Below are positions 61,940 to 64,000 of a DNA stretch of 64,000 bases, in pieces. Made by a program: the position numbers and the translations under genes. Source of the DNA: Pseudofrankia inefficax (GTDB taxonomy: Bacteria > Actinomycetota > Actinomycetes > Frankiales > Frankiaceae); contig NC_014666.1 of NCBI RefSeq assembly GCF_000166135.1, positions 8,370,001 through 8,434,000 on the forward strand, given 5' to 3'. Under the pieces are notes generated by a model. That model was not told where the DNA came from, did not search any database, and worked only from the letters and a program-made list of their open reading frames with translations. Within the stretch, counting starts at the first letter, position 1; the number at the start of each line of letters is the position of its first letter.

Positions 61940-63072
61940 CACCGCTCCACCGGGCTCGCCGCCAGGCCGGCGCGGCGCGCCGACGGCGTGGCCGGCGCGC
62001 CGTCCTGCCGGCTGGGCTCGCGGGCGGTCGCGTCGTCGGCCGGCGCTGCCGGGACAGCCGGCCTGCGCGGCCGCCCGGCCGGCGACCCGTCGACGCCCGC
62101 CTGATCCGCCCGCTTGCCACTCTTCCCGTCGGCCCTGTTGGCGCGGTACCACTCGACGTACTGGCGCACCCCGTCGTGGAACGTCGTCGTCGGCCGCCAG
62201 TCGAGCAGCCGGGCGGCCCGCTCGGCGGACACCTCACGGCCGCGGTAGTCGCCGGGCCGGGCCGGCACGTGCTCGATCTCCACGCCAGGGAAGTGGGCCC
62301 GCACGGCCTCGGCCATGTCGAGGACGCTGATGCGCTCGGCGCCCTCCAGCGCGATCGTCTCGTTCTCGGCGGCGGGCGCGGTCAACGCGCGGACATGCGC
62401 GTCGGCCAGGTCACGGACGTACACGTACCGGCGGAACTGGCGACCGTCACCGGCGACCGTGAGCGGCTCGCCGGCGACCGCGCGGGCGACGAAGCGGGCC
62501 AGCACCAGCTCGTCGCGCATCCCGGGACCGTACGGGATCCCGTAGCGCAGGATCGTGAACGGCAGGCCGTAGGTCTCCCGGTAGCTGTGCAGCAGCAGCT
62601 CGGCCGCCAGCTTGGTGGACGTGTAGATATGACCGGCCCGGCCGAGCTCGATGACGGAGTCCTCCGTCAGGCTCTCGCCGCCCGCCGCCCCGACCTCGGG
62701 CCTCCCGTCGGCGTCGGGCACGGCGCCATAGACCCAGACGGTGCTGGCGAACAGCACCCGGCGCACGCCGGTCCGGCGGGCGGCCTCGCAGACGTTGCCG
62801 GTGCCCTCGACGTTGAGCCGCACGGTGCCGACCGGGTCGGCGAAGGCCAGGTCGACGTTCGACATGCCGGCGATGTGGAAGACCGCGTCGCAGCCGTCGA
62901 ACGCGCCGGCCACGGCCTCGAGGTCGAGGACGTCGACCACCCGGTGATCGGCCCGCGTGTCGGCGCCGTTCACGGCCAGGTCCAGCGCGCGGACCTCGTG
63001 GCCCGCGTCGAGCAGCCGGTCGACCACGTGCGCGCCGATGAAGCCGGAACCGCCAGTAACAGCAACTCGCAT
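61939..63072 (-). CDS. NAD-dependent epimerase/dehydratase
   Basis: The 377-residue extended SDR has the NAD loop VTGGSGFIGAHVVD, the FHIAGMSNVD strand, the Ser of the catalytic triad in LFASTVWVYG and YTSTK as the YxxxK pair, then RYGIPYGPGMRDE. About 60 extra low-complexity residues follow the domain. It would epimerise or dehydrate a nucleotide sugar. It overlaps the downstream glycosyltransferase by 1 base and follows an aminotransferase, consistent with deoxyamino-sugar or envelope glycan synthesis. Confidence 0.9.
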   Translation of the reverse strand: MRVAVTGGSGFIGAHVVDRLLDAGHEVRALDLAVNGADTRADHRVVDVLDLEAVAGAFDGCDAVFHIAGMSNVDLAFADPVGTVRLNVEGTGNVCEAARRTGVRRVLFASTVWVYGAVPDADGRPEVGAAGGESLTEDSVIELGRAGHIYTSTKLAAELLLHSYRETYGLPFTILRYGIPYGPGMRDELVLARFVARAVAGEPLTVAGDGRQFRRYVYVRDLADAHVRALTAPAAENETIALEGAERISVLDMAEAVRAHFPGVEIEHVPARPGDYRGREVSAERAARLLDWRPTTTFHDGVRQYVEWYRANRADGKSGKRADQAGVDGSPAGRPRRPAVPAAPADDATAREPSRQDGAPATPSARRAGLAASPVER

Positions 63073-63238
63073 GTCAGTGCTCCAAACGGGGGAACCTCCG
63101 CCGGGACGGCCGGACGAGAACGACCGCGACGGCGACGGCTCGCGGATCTGCGCGGGAGACGGGAGAAGTCCGGCTCGCGACGGCCGAGGACGTGCGTCAC
63201 GCGTCGAGCCGCCGGTCGGCAGTCTGCCCGGACTTTCC

Positions 63239-64000
63239 TCAGCCGGTCAGCAACTGCGCTCTCAGCGCCCCGGAGAGGCCGGTCAGAACGTGGTCGGCCT
63301 CGGCGTCCGTCATATCCGAATGGATGGGCAGGCAGATATGCCGGGCGCAGACGTCCTCGGCGACGGGAAGCGTCCCCGCGGCGAGGCTCTCGAAGACCGG
63401 CTGCTGGTGCAGCGGGGCCTCGTAGACCTCGCCGGCAAGACCCACCCCATGCTTTTCCTTGAGCTCCTTGCGCAGAGATGTCCGGTCGACACCGGAACTC
63501 GGCAGCACTATGTACTTGTAGTAGTTGTTCACGTCGGCGGGCGGCGTCCGCGGCCGTTCCAGACCGGGGTTGGCGTCGATCGCCGCGTCGTAGCGCGCGG
63601 CGATCCGAGCCCGGACCGCGAGAAACTCCGGCAATCGGCGCAGATGTACGAGCCCGGTGACGGCATGGATCTCACTCATCCGCCACGCGTAACCCTGCCG
63701 AATGTGGACGTTGCCCAGGAAACCTGCTTTCCCCTGGTCCCGGTAAAGAAGCGCCTCATCCCGGATCCGGTCGTCGGAGGTGACGATCATGCCGCCCTCG
63801 CCGCTGGTGATGACCTTCGTCGGGTAGAAGGAGAAGGCCGCGGCGACGCCGAACTGGCCGGCGTACCGGCCGGCGCGCTGGGAGCCGTGCGCGTGCGCTG
63901 CGTCCTCGACGAGGGCCAGTCCACGCTTGTCACACAGCGCCCGCAGCGCGCTGACGCCGGCCGGGATGAGCCCGCCGACATGGACGACGACGACGGCCTT
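63239..64000 (-). CDS. DegT/DnrJ/EryC1/StrS-family sugar aminotransferase (5' end outside window)
   Basis: The visible C-terminal 253 residues carry the PLP pocket VEDAAHAHGSQ, the Schiff-base lysine in FSFYPTKVITSGEGGM, then the YAWRMSEIHAVTG region and a family-typical VYEAPLHQQPVF. The frame is open to the window edge, so the start lies beyond 64000. It transaminates a keto-sugar nucleotide and heads the operon with the epimerase, glycosyltransferase and transporter. Confidence 0.93.
   Translation of the reverse strand, partial: KAVVVVHVGGLIPAGVSALRALCDKRGLALVEDAAHAHGSQRAGRYAGQFGVAAAFSFYPTKVITSGEGGMIVTSDDRIRDEALLYRDQGKAGFLGNVHIRQGYAWRMSEIHAVTGLVHLRRLPEFLAVRARIAARYDAAIDANPGLERPRTPPADVNNYYKYIVLPSSGVDRTSLRKELKEKHGVGLAGEVYEAPLHQQPVFESLAAGTLPVAEDVCARHICLPIHSDMTDAEADHVLTGLSGALRAQLLTG

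Overview
The window is high-GC actinobacterial chromosome, most likely Frankia or a close relative. The support is WhiB, DUF397, DUF2637, RepSA and Scr1-type XRE genes, the gene order dnaX-ebfC-recR followed by ask-asd, and many genes whose start codon sits 6-8 bases after a TANNNT-type -10 box, which looks leaderless. The genus is inference; the actinobacterial assignment is secure.

Left flank (1-4695): an NAD(P)-binding reductase-like gene, a group II PLP decarboxylase with a clear terminator, a 29-residue membrane peptide, an 18-bp tandem repeat, and a Cys/Pro/Gly-rich lipoprotein.

Integrated element (about 4696-18699, 13.95 kb): an actinomycete integrative and conjugative element (AICE) inserted in tRNA-Ser(GGA). 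A 55-bp direct repeat (3' half of the tRNA) bounds it, and the intact tRNA lies at the right end. A second 23-bp direct repeat near each end looks like integrase arm sites. Core genes are excisionase, tyrosine integrase, RepSA-type HUH replication initiator, SSB, an FtsK-type (TraB) transfer ATPase, a DUF2637/Spd-like membrane protein, a WhiB-like protein and several tiny zinc-finger proteins, many joined by 4-base ATGA/GTGA overlaps. Cargo at the left end is a solitary cytosine-5 methyltransferase, a 58-residue charged protein, and an XRE regulator translationally coupled to a CutA1-like protein.

Right of the element (18731-34700): SRP RNA, dnaX, ebfC, recR, a zinc alcohol dehydrogenase, terD, an ABC exporter with a DesK/NarL-type two-component system, aspartokinase, aspartate-semialdehyde dehydrogenase and a cold-shock protein.

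35200-47100: a CYTH-CHAD protein with an unusual Lys/Ala/Gly linker, a CPBP protease, a BlaI/M56 regulator pair, a glutamine amidotransferase, a MarR-MFS efflux operon with an operator-like palindrome, Ogt, a DUF2599 lipoprotein and an HhH-GPD glycosylase.

47200-56700 is decayed and repeat-rich: a frameshifted carbon-nitrogen hydrolase, a gene interrupted by a repeat, a truncated alpha/beta hydrolase, NERD, LysR, GNAT and XRE-DUF397 genes. Two unrelated genes here share the same 30-residue N-terminal leader.

56700-64000: a divergent unit made of an NrtR-like Nudix regulator opposite an SPFH protein and an atypical NAD-kinase-like protein, with a perfect 9-bp inverted repeat between them. It is followed by a minus-strand sugar/cell-envelope operon (DegT aminotransferase, epimerase, glycosyltransferase, DMT transporter).

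A family of roughly 75-80 bp intergenic palindromes (at least six copies plus a short variant), two of them with conserved flanks, runs through the chromosomal part of the window.
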